Shown here in pieces: positions 17,828 to 26,657 of a DNA stretch of 64,000 nucleotides. The stretch is from an uncultured Aliiroseovarius sp. (GTDB lineage Bacteria > Pseudomonadota > Alphaproteobacteria > Rhodobacterales > Rhodobacteraceae), in contig NZ_CANLNB010000006.1 in the NCBI RefSeq assembly GCF_947492455.1, positions 1 to 64,000 of the forward strand, read 5' to 3'. Below the pieces are notes generated by a model. That model saw only the letters and a list, made by a program, of their open reading frames with translations. It was not told the origin of the DNA and did no database searches. A program made the translations under genes and the position numbers. The first letter of the stretch is position 1. Each line of letters opens with the position of its first letter.

Positions 17828-18693
17828 AACACCCGACCCGCAATCGCGTCCAGCTTGGCCAGAAGCGCGGGATCACGTTTTCCGGGGGCGGTCATGATCG
17901 CCATGTTCAGCGCGCGGTCGCAGCCATGGGTGCAGGGGGCACGATCCACGCCGAGACGCGCGGGCAGTCCTGCCACCATCCGTTTCGCTTTGTCGCCATT
18001 GCCGGTCAGCGTCGCAATCACCTGTGCCACGTCGACCTCGTCATGGTCCGGGTGCCAGCAGTCGTAATCCGTCACCATCGCGACCGAGGCGTAGCAGAGC
18101 TCGGCCTCGCGGGCGAGCTTGGCTTCGGGCATGTTGGTCATGCCAATCACATGCGCCCCCCATTGGTCGCGATACATCCGGCTTTCGGCGAGCGTGGAAA
18201 ACTGCGGCCCTTCCATCGCCAGATAGGTGCCGCCCTCATGCACCGTGACGCCCGCCGCGCGGGCGGCGTCTACGCAGGCCGAAGACAGGCGCGGGCAGGT
18301 TGGATGGGCAAACCCCACATGGGCCACGCAGCCCGAACCAAAGAAGCTTTTCGATCGCGCGAAAGTTCGGTCAATGAATTGATCTACAATGACAAAATCA
18401 CCCGGCGCCATTTCCTCGCGAAACGACCCACAAGCGGAAACGCTGATCACATCCGTGACGCCCAGCCGTTTCAGCGCATCGATATTCGCACGGTACGGCA
18501 CATCCGACGGGGAATGCACATGCCCCCGTCCGTGACGCGGCAGAAAGGACATGGCAACGCCGTTCAAACGGCCCGTCAGGATCTGGTCCGACGGTGCGCC
18601 CCACGGGCTGTCCACATCCACCCAACGCGCGTCTTCCAGCCCGTCCATCTGATAGATGCCCGACCCACCGATGATCCCAATATGCGTGTCCAT
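17824..18693 (-). CDS. mtnP: S-methyl-5'-thioadenosine phosphorylase
   Basis: 289 residues. Phosphorolyses methylthioadenosine to adenine and 5-methylthioribose-1-phosphate. Family signatures: IGIIGGSGIYQMDGL, FLPRHGRGHVHSPSDVPYRAN, SVSACGSFREEMAPGDFVI, and AMEGPQFSTLAESRMYR. The adenine-pocket region VTDYDCWHPDHDEVD is MTA-phosphorylase-like. It is first in the operon with DUF418 and apt. No mtnA-type genes for further methylthioribose recycling are in the window. Confidence 0.95.
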   Translation of the reverse strand: MDTHIGIIGGSGIYQMDGLEDARWVDVDSPWGAPSDQILTGRLNGVAMSFLPRHGRGHVHSPSDVPYRANIDALKRLGVTDVISVSACGSFREEMAPGDFVIVDQFIDRTFARSKSFFGSGCVAHVGFAHPTCPRLSSACVDAARAAGVTVHEGGTYLAMEGPQFSTLAESRMYRDQWGAHVIGMTNMPEAKLAREAELCYASVAMVTDYDCWHPDHDEVDVAQVIATLTGNGDKAKRMVAGLPARLGVDRAPCTHGCDRALNMAIMTAPGKRDPALLAKLDAIAGRVL

Positions 18694-18850
18694 GCCTGCC
18701 TCCTGTTCTGCTTTGGCCGCAGCCTATCGCGCGCGTTGCCGCCACGCCATGCAATAGTTGCAGGGCAGCAAGTCATCTGAGGCATTGCCCGACAGGCCCG
18801 AAGCCGTTAGACAGCCCCATCGCGAACAATTCCCCATAAGAGGTGACCCC

Positions 18851-20482
18851 GTGGCCCGAGCCCTTCTGGCAAGCTTTGCCAATCGTATCGAACGCCCTGA
18901 TCTGCGCTTGTCGCCGAACGATGAGCTGACGCCGTCGCGGATCAAAACCGAGCTGTTGTCGGGCCTGACCGTGGCCCTGGCCCTCGTGCCCGAGGCCGTG
19001 GCGTTTGCCTTCGTCGCGGGCGTGCACCCGCTGGTGGGCCTGTATGCGGCCTTCATGGTTGGCCTGATCACCGCCGTGATCGGCGGGCGTCCCGGCATGA
19101 TCTCGGGCGCAACCGGCGCGCTGGCCGTTGTGATGGTCGCTCTGGTCGCCGAACACGGTGTTGAGTACCTGTTCGCAACCGTTGTTTTGATGGGGATTTT
19201 GCAGATTTTCGCGGGCGTGATGCATTGGGGTAAGTTCATCCGCCTTGTGCCGCACCCGGTGATGTTGGGCTTTGTGAACGGTCTTGCGATCGTTATTTTC
19301 TTGGCGCAGATGACCCAGTTCAAGGAACCGGGCAATCCCGATGCCTGGCTGTCTGGTATGTCACTTTATATGATGCTGGGGCTTGTGGGCCTGACCATGT
19401 TGATCATTTGGGGGCTGCCGAAACTGACCTCGTTCATCCCGGCACCTCTGGCTGGGATTGGCGTTGTCGCCGGGCTTGTTATTGCCTTTGGCATCGACGT
19501 GCCGACCGTTGGGGACATGGCCTCGATCAAGGGTGGCCTCCCCAGCTTCCACAACCCGTTTGGCACGGGTGAAGGGCTGTATGGCACCGCGCTGGCCCCA
19601 TTCACGCTGGAAACGCTCTGGATCATCTTGCCTTACGCCGTGATCCTCGCCGCCATTGGCTTGATTGAAAGCTTGCTGACCCTGAACCTAGTGGGCGAAA
19701 TGACCGGCCAGCGTGGCGGCGCGTCGCAGGAGTGCATCGCGCAGGGGACGTCCAACGTGATCACCGGCTTCTTCGGCGGCATGGGGGGCTGTGCGATGAT
19801 CGGTCAGTCGATGATCAACGTGCGCTCGGGCGGTCGTACCCGCATCGCCGGCATCGCCGCCGCGCTGTTCCTGCTGCTGTTCATCGTTGTCGCTTCCAGC
19901 TGGATCGAGATGATCCCGCTGGCGGCCTTGGTCGGCGTGATGTTCATGGTGGTGATTGGTACCTTTGCGTGGAACTCGCTGAAGATCCTGCGCCGCGTAC
20001 CGCGCACGGACGCCTTCGTGATCCTGCTGGTAACCGCTGTCACCGTGGCGGAAGACCTTGCTGTTGCTGTTGTGGTGGGCGTGATCGTGTCCGCTCTGGC
20101 CTATGCTTGGAACGCCGCCGCGCGCATCCACGCTGTCACCCGAGAAGAGGACGGCGCCAAGGTTTATGACGTGGAAGGCCCGCTGTTCTTCGGCTCGTCA
20201 GACGGGTTCATTGAACTCTTCGACGTGAAAAACGACCCCGATCTGGTGGTGATCGAATTCGCCCGCTCGCGCGTCGTTGACCAATCGGCCTTGCAAGCGA
20301 TCGAGGCTGTGGCCGCCAAATACGAAGCGCTGGGCAAGAAGGTGCAGCTGCGCCATCTCAGCCGTGATTGCCACGACCTGCTGACCAAGGCGGGTCATCT
20401 GATGGTCGACAGCGATGACGACCCCGATTACGAGGTCGCCGTGGACTATTCGGTCAAAACCGGCATCCTTGGTGGACACTGA
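18851..20482 (+). CDS. SulP-family anion transporter with STAS domain
   Basis: 543 residues from GTG 18851, which has AGAGGTG upstream; longer in-frame starts run into the divergent promoter region. The membrane domain begins LLSGLTVALALVPEAVAFAFVAGV and contains the SulP core (GLYAAFMVGLITAVIGGRPGM, about 10-12 helices). The C-terminal STAS domain (about 440-535) includes VVIEFARSRVVDQSALQAIE. SulP proteins carry sulfate, bicarbonate, dicarboxylates or other anions; the substrate cannot be assigned here. It stands alone with its own terminator. Confidence 0.93.
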   Translation: MARALLASFANRIERPDLRLSPNDELTPSRIKTELLSGLTVALALVPEAVAFAFVAGVHPLVGLYAAFMVGLITAVIGGRPGMISGATGALAVVMVALVAEHGVEYLFATVVLMGILQIFAGVMHWGKFIRLVPHPVMLGFVNGLAIVIFLAQMTQFKEPGNPDAWLSGMSLYMMLGLVGLTMLIIWGLPKLTSFIPAPLAGIGVVAGLVIAFGIDVPTVGDMASIKGGLPSFHNPFGTGEGLYGTALAPFTLETLWIILPYAVILAAIGLIESLLTLNLVGEMTGQRGGASQECIAQGTSNVITGFFGGMGGCAMIGQSMINVRSGGRTRIAGIAAALFLLLFIVVASSWIEMIPLAALVGVMFMVVIGTFAWNSLKILRRVPRTDAFVILLVTAVTVAEDLAVAVVVGVIVSALAYAWNAAARIHAVTREEDGAKVYDVEGPLFFGSSDGFIELFDVKNDPDLVVIEFARSRVVDQSALQAIEAVAAKYEALGKKVQLRHLSRDCHDLLTKAGHLMVDSDDDPDYEVAVDYSVKTGILGGH

Positions 20483-20483
20483 C

Positions 20484-20509
20484 AAAAAGGCGCCTTTGGG
20501 CGCCTTTTT
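20484..20509. terminator. Bidirectional rho-independent terminator
   Basis: AAAAAGGCGCC (20484-20494) pairs perfectly with GGCGCCTTTTT (20499-20509) around a TTTG loop. It lies two bases after the SulP stop and serves the convergent flavin reductase gene as well. Confidence 0.92.
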
Positions 20510-20520
20510 CATGTCCGACG

Positions 20521-21126
20521 TTATTCGCCGGGGCGTTTCAGGGTGAAACTGTCGCGCACGACGGAATAATCGCGATAGCCCAACCGCGCCAAGGGCCGCG
20601 CACGGGTGATGTCGAAGATCCCGTCGACGATACAGTCATCCCGCATATGGATCCCGGTCACCTCGCCGAAGCAGACGTAATTCGCCTCGCCCGGTAATTG
20701 CGTGATCTGCGTCAGTTTGCATTCAAGTGCGGCAGGGGCGGCGGGCAGGCGGACGGCGTCGATGGTTTCGCACGCGACCCGCTCCAATCCGGCCTCGTCG
20801 ATCTCGTTGATCTCGCGCCCGAAACTGGCAGCGCTGATGTTCATCGCATCGGTCAGCTCTTCTGACACCATGTGCACGCAAAACACGCCGGTCTGGTGGA
20901 TGTTGTCCAGCGAATCCTTGCCCATTTCCCGGTCCGCCTTACCCGAGGTCGTCGCAAACATCACCTGTGGCGGGTCATAGGCGACGCCGTTGAAGAACGA
21001 ATAAGGGGCAAGGTTGTCGCGCCCATCCGCATCGCGCGTGGTGATCCAGGCAATTGGGCGCGGGACAATCAGGGCGTTGAACGGGTTATGCGGCAGCCCA
21101 TGTCCGTTTTCGGGTTTGTAGAACAC
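20521..21126 (-). CDS. Flavin reductase-like FMN-binding protein
   Basis: 201 residues of the flavin reductase-like / DIM6-NTAB family. The N-terminal ALIVPRPIAWITTRDADGRD, NLAPYSFFNGV and DNIHQTGVFCVHMVS blocks are the flavin-binding fold. These cytosolic proteins usually supply reduced flavin to a monooxygenase or act as small FMN oxidoreductases. No partner monooxygenase is adjacent, so the role is open. It is divergent from the downstream GNAT gene. Confidence 0.9.
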   Translation of the reverse strand: MFYKPENGHGLPHNPFNALIVPRPIAWITTRDADGRDNLAPYSFFNGVAYDPPQVMFATTSGKADREMGKDSLDNIHQTGVFCVHMVSEELTDAMNISAASFGREINEIDEAGLERVACETIDAVRLPAAPAALECKLTQITQLPGEANYVCFGEVTGIHMRDDCIVDGIFDITRARPLARLGYRDYSVVRDSFTLKRPGE

Positions 21127-21207
21127 TGGCTTATCCCTTCCGTTTCATGGCCTTGCCGTGATAGCAGGAACCTAAAGAGAAGCCAAAGGCAACACGAGGG
21201 CAGGCAG

Positions 21208-21708
21208 CTGTATCATCTGTCTCAGGAAACGCAGGAAGATTGGTGGGAGGTCGAAGCCCTCTATGACCTGTGCTTTGCGCCTGGGCGCGAGGCGCTGTCA
21301 TCCTATCGTCTGCGCGATAATGTGCCGCCTATTCCAGAGCTGTCCATGGTGGCCCGTGACGCAGACGGCGTTCTGGCTGGGGCGATCCGCTATTGGCCCA
21401 TCGCCATTGTCGGAGCGCAAAAGCACAAAGCGCTGTTGCTGGGGCCGGTGGCTGTGCACCCCACCCGTCAGGGCGAGGGGCTGGGTGGCCATCTAATCCG
21501 TCAAAGCCTTGGACGGGCGGCCGAACTGGGTTGGAATCGTGTGATGCTGGTGGGGGATGCGCCCTATTACCAGCGGTTCGGATTCACCCGGTTAGAAGGG
21601 GTGGTTATGCCGCCGCCCACCAACCCTGACCGGGTTCTCGCCTATGATCAGGACTGTGGGTCGTGGCGTGGTGTGGCGGGTGTTGTTCGTAGGTTTGACG
21701 ACGCCTAG
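21208..21708 (+). CDS. GNAT acetyltransferase with no ordinary start codon
   Basis: About 166 residues. The acetyl-CoA site is clear: LLLGPVAVHPTRQGEGLGGH (Q/R-x-x-G-x-G/A), then MLVGDAPYYQRFGF and the ending VVMPPPTNPDRVLAYD. Similarity to the family begins around EDWWEVEALYDLCF, but no in-frame ATG, GTG or TTG occurs just upstream. The nearest ATG (21100) lies inside the divergent flavin reductase gene and would create a 27-bp overlap of divergent starts. CTG at 21208, after GAGGGCAGG, is the best candidate, making this either a CTG-started gene or a slightly damaged one. Confidence 0.7.
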   Translation: MYHLSQETQEDWWEVEALYDLCFAPGREALSSYRLRDNVPPIPELSMVARDADGVLAGAIRYWPIAIVGAQKHKALLLGPVAVHPTRQGEGLGGHLIRQSLGRAAELGWNRVMLVGDAPYYQRFGFTRLEGVVMPPPTNPDRVLAYDQDCGSWRGVAGVVRRFDDA

Positions 21709-21726
21709 CGCGATGCTGGAAGTACC

Positions 21727-22098
21727 TTAGCGAAAGGTGGGTTGGTTTCGACGCACCGATGTGAATACACAAAATGTCGTGGGTCGGGCCTGCGTGCCGA
21801 TGGTTTGCCGCGCCATGCGTTCTAGCCGCTGTTGCCAGTAGGGGGACTGTCGATTGTATGACAGCGGGTGCCAGATCCGCGGGGCGCGTGCATCGCGTGA
21901 TTGATCCAACTGCCATTGACGCGAGGGGGCAGGCAGCTTGGGGGCTGTGATGGTCAGGACGCCCATTCCAATGACGGCAAATCCGGCGAAAACGGCGTAG
22001 GCCGCGAAGGCAGCAAGCGGCCCAAGCCCCTGCGAAAACGCCGTGACGGCGGCGATGGAACCGGTGAACACTCCAGTGACGAGTACACGAAACAGCAT
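21727..22098 (-). CDS. Small membrane protein of unknown function
   Basis: 123 residues from ATG 22098, which has a near-perfect AAAGGAGA Shine-Dalgarno eight bases upstream; longer in-frame starts lack one. The first ~50 residues contain two closely spaced hydrophobic helices rich in Gly, Ala and Phe (VFTGSIAAVTAF, AAFAAYAVFAGFAVIG). The C-terminal half is basic and tryptophan/arginine-rich (RQWQLDQSRDARAPRIWHPL) and likely cytoplasmic. No recognised family. It converges on the GNAT gene with 18 bp between stop codons. Confidence 0.7.
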   Translation of the reverse strand: MLFRVLVTGVFTGSIAAVTAFSQGLGPLAAFAAYAVFAGFAVIGMGVLTITAPKLPAPSRQWQLDQSRDARAPRIWHPLSYNRQSPYWQQRLERMARQTIGTQARPTTFCVFTSVRRNQPTFR

Positions 22099-22289
22099 GG
22101 GTCTCTCCTTTCGCGGGCGGTCCAGGCAATGCGCCGCAGGCCGAGCCGCAGTGTGATCTTCCAAGGTACGTGCGGTTCGACTGGCCCGGTCATGGGGGAT
22201 CGAAGCGCCCGCGTCGCTGTTCTACGATTGTTCTAATTGTCTGAAGATTTTCCTAACCGGGCGTGACGCGGGGCGAAACGGATTGTTTC

Positions 22290-24536
22290 TTACACCGCGT
22301 TTTCCGCCAGCCACGCCTTTACCGTTGGACGGACCGATTGCTCACCCGACAGGCGTGCCGCGTCGATAAGTTCGCGCAGGTCATCCAAGTTCGTGCGTCT
22401 TATCAGGCTTTTGACCGGACCGATCGAGGCCGGCCGCATAGACAGATGCCGCATGCCAAGCGCTGCAAAGCACACCGCTTCCAGCGGGCGACCAGCGTCT
22501 TCACCACAGAAACTGAGCGGCGTACGCGCCGCGTCGCACCGGGTCACGATCTCTTCAATCAGGTTCAGGAAAGACACGTTCAGCGTATCATAGCGTCGTC
22601 GCACCCGTTCGTTTTCGCGGTCCGCCGCATAGAAAAACTGCTTCAGATCGTTGCCGCCGATCGAGATGAAATCGGCCATCTCGAAGAACTGCTGCGGGGC
22701 AAAGACCATCGAGGGCGTTTCCAGCATGGCGCCGATTTCGACCTTCTCGGGCAGGATATGTCCCAGAGCCCGTTCGCGCTCGATCTCGGCCAGCAGCATT
22801 TCGCGGGCATCGCGGAATTCGTCCAACTGCGCGATGAAGGGGAACATGACGGTCAGGCGGCGCCCAGCGGCGGCACGGATCAGCGCCTGAAGCTGCATCC
22901 GCATGACCCCCGGCTTGTCCAGCCCAACGCGGATCGCACGCCAGCCTAAAGCGGGATTCGGTTCGTCCAGCGGGTTCATATAGGGCAGCACTTTATCCGA
23001 CCCGATGTCGAGCGTGCGGAAGGTCACCCGCTTTCCTTTCGCGGCATCCAACACGCGGGCATAGGTCGCCGCCAGATCGCCCCGGCGCGGCACACGGTCT
23101 ACGGTCAGGAATTGTAACTCGGTGCGGAACAGGCCCACGCCATACGCACCCGAGCTTTCCAGCGAGGGCAGATCGGCCATCAGGCCCGCATTCATGTGCA
23201 GCTTCACTTCGGTTCCGCACAGACCCATCGCAGGCTTGTCGCGCAGGCTTTGATAGCGTTCCTGCTTCGTGGCCTCCATCGCCATCTTGTCGCGGAAAGC
23301 CGAGATAATCGTGTCTTCGGGGCGCAGGTGGACCACACCGTTTTCCCCATCCACAAGGATGTGGTCGCCGTTCAGCGCCTCGGTCGCGATGTGGCCTGCC
23401 TGAATGATCAGCGGGATCGCGAAGGCGCGCGCCACGATTGCGGCGTGGCTGGCGACCGAGCCTTCTTCCAGCACGATCCCCTTCAGGCCGCGCCCATATT
23501 CCAGAAGCTCGCCCGGCCCGATATTTGTGGCGATCAGAATCGGATTTTCCGGCATTTCGGCGCCGGTATCCTTGCCCTGTCCGGTCAGGATGCGCAGCAG
23601 GCGGTTGGACAGGTCATCCAGATCATGCAGACGTTCGCGCAGGTAAGGGTCCGGCACCTGGCTCATTCGGGCACGCGCGGCGGATTGTTCCTTTTCAACC
23701 GCGGCTTCGGCGGACAGACCGCGCGAGATATCTTCGGCCATGCGCCGCATCCAGCCCTTGGAATTGGCGAACATCCGATAGGCTTCCAGAACCTGCATCT
23801 GTTCCTTGTCGGTGGTCTGGGCGTTTTCCAGCATCTCATCGACAGAGACGCGCAGCATGTCGACCGCGTCATTCAGGCGCTTCAGTTCCACATCCGGATC
23901 ATCCGCCACCGGGTTGGTCACCACCACACGGGGTTCATGCAGCCAGACATGGCCCTCGGCCGCGCCTTCCTGCCCGATGCTGCCCTTGAAGGTGACTGGC
24001 CGCTGGTGCAGTGCGCCCATCGCCTCGCCTTCACCGACGAAGGCGCCCAGCTCGGTCATTTCGGCCAGCACCATGGCGACCACTTCGATGCCATAGATCT
24101 CGTCTGCTGAGAAGACGCGCGCGTCCTTCGACTGGATGACCAGCACGCCCAGCTTTTCGCCGAGACGCTGAATGGGTACGCCAAGGAAGCTCGAGTAAAT
24201 CTCTTCCCCCGTTTCCGGCATGTACCGGAACCCGCGCGCCGACGGGGCGTCTTCGGTGTTCACCACCCGGCCCGAGCGCGCCACGCGCCCCACAAGCCCC
24301 TCGCCCACGCGCAGGCGGGTCTGGTGTACAGCTTCGGCTTTCAGGCCTTCAGTCGCACAGAGTTCCAGCGTTTCAGCATCCCGGAACAGATAGATCGAGC
24401 ACACCTCGACCCCCAAGCTTTCCGCAATCAGAGACGTAATGCGGTCAAGCCTCTCCTGCCCCTCGGACGCTGCCGCAAGGGTCTCGCGCAGGCTGACCAA
24501 AAGCTTGCGGCTGTCGCTTGTCTGGCTTTCTGCCAT
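22290..24536 (-). CDS. ptsP: Phosphoenolpyruvate-protein phosphotransferase PtsP (EI-Ntr)
   Basis: 748 residues. First enzyme of the nitrogen phosphotransferase system: it autophosphorylates from PEP and passes phosphate to NPr. An N-terminal GAF domain (about 15-165; VGEGLVGRVARSGRVVNTEDA) distinguishes EI-Ntr from sugar EI. The phosphohistidine is His364 in EEGSVASHAAIVARA. The PEP-binding barrel follows (GVGLFRTELQFL, MLETPSMVFAPQQF, ISIGGNDLKQFFYA, LSFCGEDAG). ATG 24536 was chosen because the longer in-frame extension lacks family similarity. In many alphaproteobacteria lysC lies directly upstream; here lysC is 20 kb away on the same strand. Confidence 0.96.
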   Translation of the reverse strand: MAESQTSDSRKLLVSLRETLAAASEGQERLDRITSLIAESLGVEVCSIYLFRDAETLELCATEGLKAEAVHQTRLRVGEGLVGRVARSGRVVNTEDAPSARGFRYMPETGEEIYSSFLGVPIQRLGEKLGVLVIQSKDARVFSADEIYGIEVVAMVLAEMTELGAFVGEGEAMGALHQRPVTFKGSIGQEGAAEGHVWLHEPRVVVTNPVADDPDVELKRLNDAVDMLRVSVDEMLENAQTTDKEQMQVLEAYRMFANSKGWMRRMAEDISRGLSAEAAVEKEQSAARARMSQVPDPYLRERLHDLDDLSNRLLRILTGQGKDTGAEMPENPILIATNIGPGELLEYGRGLKGIVLEEGSVASHAAIVARAFAIPLIIQAGHIATEALNGDHILVDGENGVVHLRPEDTIISAFRDKMAMEATKQERYQSLRDKPAMGLCGTEVKLHMNAGLMADLPSLESSGAYGVGLFRTELQFLTVDRVPRRGDLAATYARVLDAAKGKRVTFRTLDIGSDKVLPYMNPLDEPNPALGWRAIRVGLDKPGVMRMQLQALIRAAAGRRLTVMFPFIAQLDEFRDAREMLLAEIERERALGHILPEKVEIGAMLETPSMVFAPQQFFEMADFISIGGNDLKQFFYAADRENERVRRRYDTLNVSFLNLIEEIVTRCDAARTPLSFCGEDAGRPLEAVCFAALGMRHLSMRPASIGPVKSLIRRTNLDDLRELIDAARLSGEQSVRPTVKAWLAENAV

Positions 24537-24900
24537 GTTACCAATCCCTGTGTGCCACGGCGTCTTTGCTGTCCCGTTCGCCAAGACACGCGCCGTTTGA
24601 TCAAGCCTTATCCTAGCGGCTCGCTGCCACCTATGCCAGAAACTCGTTGCGTCCACATCAGCAAAAACCTGCGTGTTTTTGTCCGACCTACGTTTTGCCC
24701 GCATAATGCGCGGCCCGGCCAGGGTTTGTGCGGAACAGAAACGCAGCGGGTTGGGGAAATCTGGGACGATGCGACGGGCACCTATCGCGATACATGAATT
24801 TCAGTCTTTTTCGCGCGGGGCGGGTTTTGACTGCGCGGATCGCGGCTTAGGTTTAAGCTCAAAGAACAATGGAACTCGTGTATCGCGAAAGGACAATTCC
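24537..24900. other. 364-bp intergenic region between divergent ptsP and cysK
   Basis: No gene is supported here. Open frames that cross it are in-frame extensions of the neighbours without coding character. Near cysK there is a TTGACT (24827-24832) followed by TAGGTT/GTTTAA around 24848-24856, a possible sigma-70 promoter with poor spacing, and an AAAGGAC Shine-Dalgarno just before the cysK ATG. Nothing resembling a known riboswitch was recognised. Confidence 0.5.
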
Positions 24901-25968
24901 ATGGCACCTCGACAGACCAATGGGCGCGGCACGCGCTATGACAGCATTCTGGATACCGTAGGCGACACGCCCGTCATCCGCATCAACCGCATCGCGCCCG
25001 AAGGCGTGAACATGTTCGTGAAGATGGAGGCGTTCAATCCGGCGGGCTCCGTCAAGGACCGCCTTGCTCTGAACATCATCGAAGCCGCCGAGGCTTCAGG
25101 CGCGCTGAAGCCCGGCCAAACGGTGGTCGAGGCCACATCCGGCAACACCGGCATCGGCCTTGCTATGGTCTGCGCGGCCAAGGGCTATCCGCTGGTTGTG
25201 ACGATGGCTGAAAGCTTTTCGGTCGAGCGGCGCAAGCTGATGCGCTTTCTTGGTGCGAAGGTCGTAATGACCCCGAAAGAGCTGAAGGGCTTCGGTATGT
25301 ATTCCAAAGCCAAAGAACTGGCCGAGGCAAACGGCTGGTTCCTTGCCAGCCAGTTCGAAACCGACGCCAATGCCGACATCCACGAAAACACCACTGCGCG
25401 CGAGATCCTTGCCGATTTCGAGGGCGAGCGTCTGGACTATCTGGTCACCGGCTATGGCACCGGCGGCACCGTGACGGGCATCGGGCGTGTCTTGAAGAAA
25501 GAACGCCCCGACACCAAGATCATCCTGACCGAACCGGCCAACGCCGCGATTGTCGCGTCCGGTTACGTGAACACCCGCAACGAGGCAAACCAGCCTACCG
25601 AAGGCCACCCGGATTTCAACCCGCACCCCATTCAGGGCTGGACCCCGGACTTCATCCCCCACGTCCTGCAAGAGGCGCTGGACAACGGGCTTTACGACGA
25701 GCTGACCTCGGTCCCCGGCCCGGAGGGCATCAAGTGGTCGCAACGTCTGGCCGCCGAGGAAGGCATCTTCGTCGGCATCTCGGCCGGCGCAACCTTCGCC
25801 ACAGCGATCGAGGTAGCCAAGAACGCTCCCGAGGGCGCCAACATCCTGGTCATGCTGCCCGACACCGGTGAGCGCTACCTGTCTACGCCGCTGTTTGAAG
25901 GCGTCGAAGAGGTGATGAGTGACGAGGAGTTGGAAATCTCTCGCTCGACGCCTTACGGGCAGATGTAA
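24901..25968 (+). CDS. cysK: Cysteine synthase A-type PLP enzyme
   Basis: 355 residues. O-acetylserine sulfhydrylase: makes cysteine from O-acetylserine and sulfide. PLP lysine is Lys52 in NPAGSVKDRLALN, and the phosphate cleft loops are TSGNTGIG and YGTGGTVTGIG. It is longer than the ~310-residue classical CysK, mainly because of insertions between about residues 220 and 260 and at the C-terminus (EVMSDEELEISRSTPYGQM), a variant seen in related bacteria. ATG 24901 has an AAAGGAC Shine-Dalgarno; the in-frame extension upstream is non-coding in character. It converges with the next gene at a 12-bp gap. Confidence 0.93.
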   Translation: MAPRQTNGRGTRYDSILDTVGDTPVIRINRIAPEGVNMFVKMEAFNPAGSVKDRLALNIIEAAEASGALKPGQTVVEATSGNTGIGLAMVCAAKGYPLVVTMAESFSVERRKLMRFLGAKVVMTPKELKGFGMYSKAKELAEANGWFLASQFETDANADIHENTTAREILADFEGERLDYLVTGYGTGGTVTGIGRVLKKERPDTKIILTEPANAAIVASGYVNTRNEANQPTEGHPDFNPHPIQGWTPDFIPHVLQEALDNGLYDELTSVPGPEGIKWSQRLAAEEGIFVGISAGATFATAIEVAKNAPEGANILVMLPDTGERYLSTPLFEGVEEVMSDEELEISRSTPYGQM

Positions 25969-25980
25969 AGCGCAGCGCGA

Positions 25981-26520
25981 TCACCAAAGACTTGGGTCAT
26001 TGAAAGCTTCTACGCATTGTGAAGGTCCGATCAACGGCTCAAGTTCTGCATTTGACAGCGATTGTCCCAGCCACCCTTCAGGGTATTGCAAGGGTAGGGG
26101 CGGTGCTACCTCGTCTGTGGTGATCGCGCGAAAACCGACCTTGCCGTAATATGCGGGATCGCCATAGGTCAAAGCAACGTCGCAATCCTGCGCCTTGATT
26201 TCATCTAATCCGAAACGGATGAGGGCTTGCCCAGTCCCGCGGCCCTGTTGTGCCGTTGCAACGGCAACCGGCGCCAGGATGAAGACCGACCGCGAATCCT
26301 TTGGAAATCGCAGGCGTGAGAAGAAGATACAGCCCAACAACGTCTCTGCGTCCCACGCCGTGCAACACAGAATGTCTTGCTGTTGGTCTGACTGCATCAG
26401 TCTGGATGTCAGTTGCGAAACAATCCGCCCCTCTTCTTCCCCTTCAGACGCGGTAAACGTGTTGAGGAAAAGCTTTTCAATGTCATTTGTATGGCCAGCG
26501 TGACCAGTCTTGAACTTCAT
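25981..26520 (-). CDS. GNAT acetyltransferase, YhbS-like
   Basis: 179 residues from ATG 26520 (GGAGACGAT upstream). The fold is visible from ILAPVAVATAQQGRGTGQAL (acetyl-CoA loop), DVALTYGDPAYYGKVGFRA and the C-terminal PEGWLGQSL region, matching the YhbS/ArgA-like GNAT subgroup. Substrate unknown. A few codons upstream another in-frame ATG (26532) exists. The gene is divergent from the DMT transporter gene and convergent with cysK. Codon choice is less GC-biased than in the core genes nearby. Confidence 0.85.
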   Translation of the reverse strand: MKFKTGHAGHTNDIEKLFLNTFTASEGEEEGRIVSQLTSRLMQSDQQQDILCCTAWDAETLLGCIFFSRLRFPKDSRSVFILAPVAVATAQQGRGTGQALIRFGLDEIKAQDCDVALTYGDPAYYGKVGFRAITTDEVAPPLPLQYPEGWLGQSLSNAELEPLIGPSQCVEAFNDPSLW

Positions 26521-26657
26521 ATCGTCTCCATCGCGAACCAAACTGTTCGGGTAAATGATTGCGCGCAAGAACCGGATTGGAGAAGCTGCTCTTGTCTGTC
26601 AAGCATGCGTTCTAGTGTTTCGTCACCCAAGGTTTATGGTCTTTGATAGATACGAGA

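Noticed and set aside
24537-24900. Riboswitch upstream of cysK
   Set aside because: No conserved aptamer core or expression-platform hairpin could be recognised by eye in the leader.
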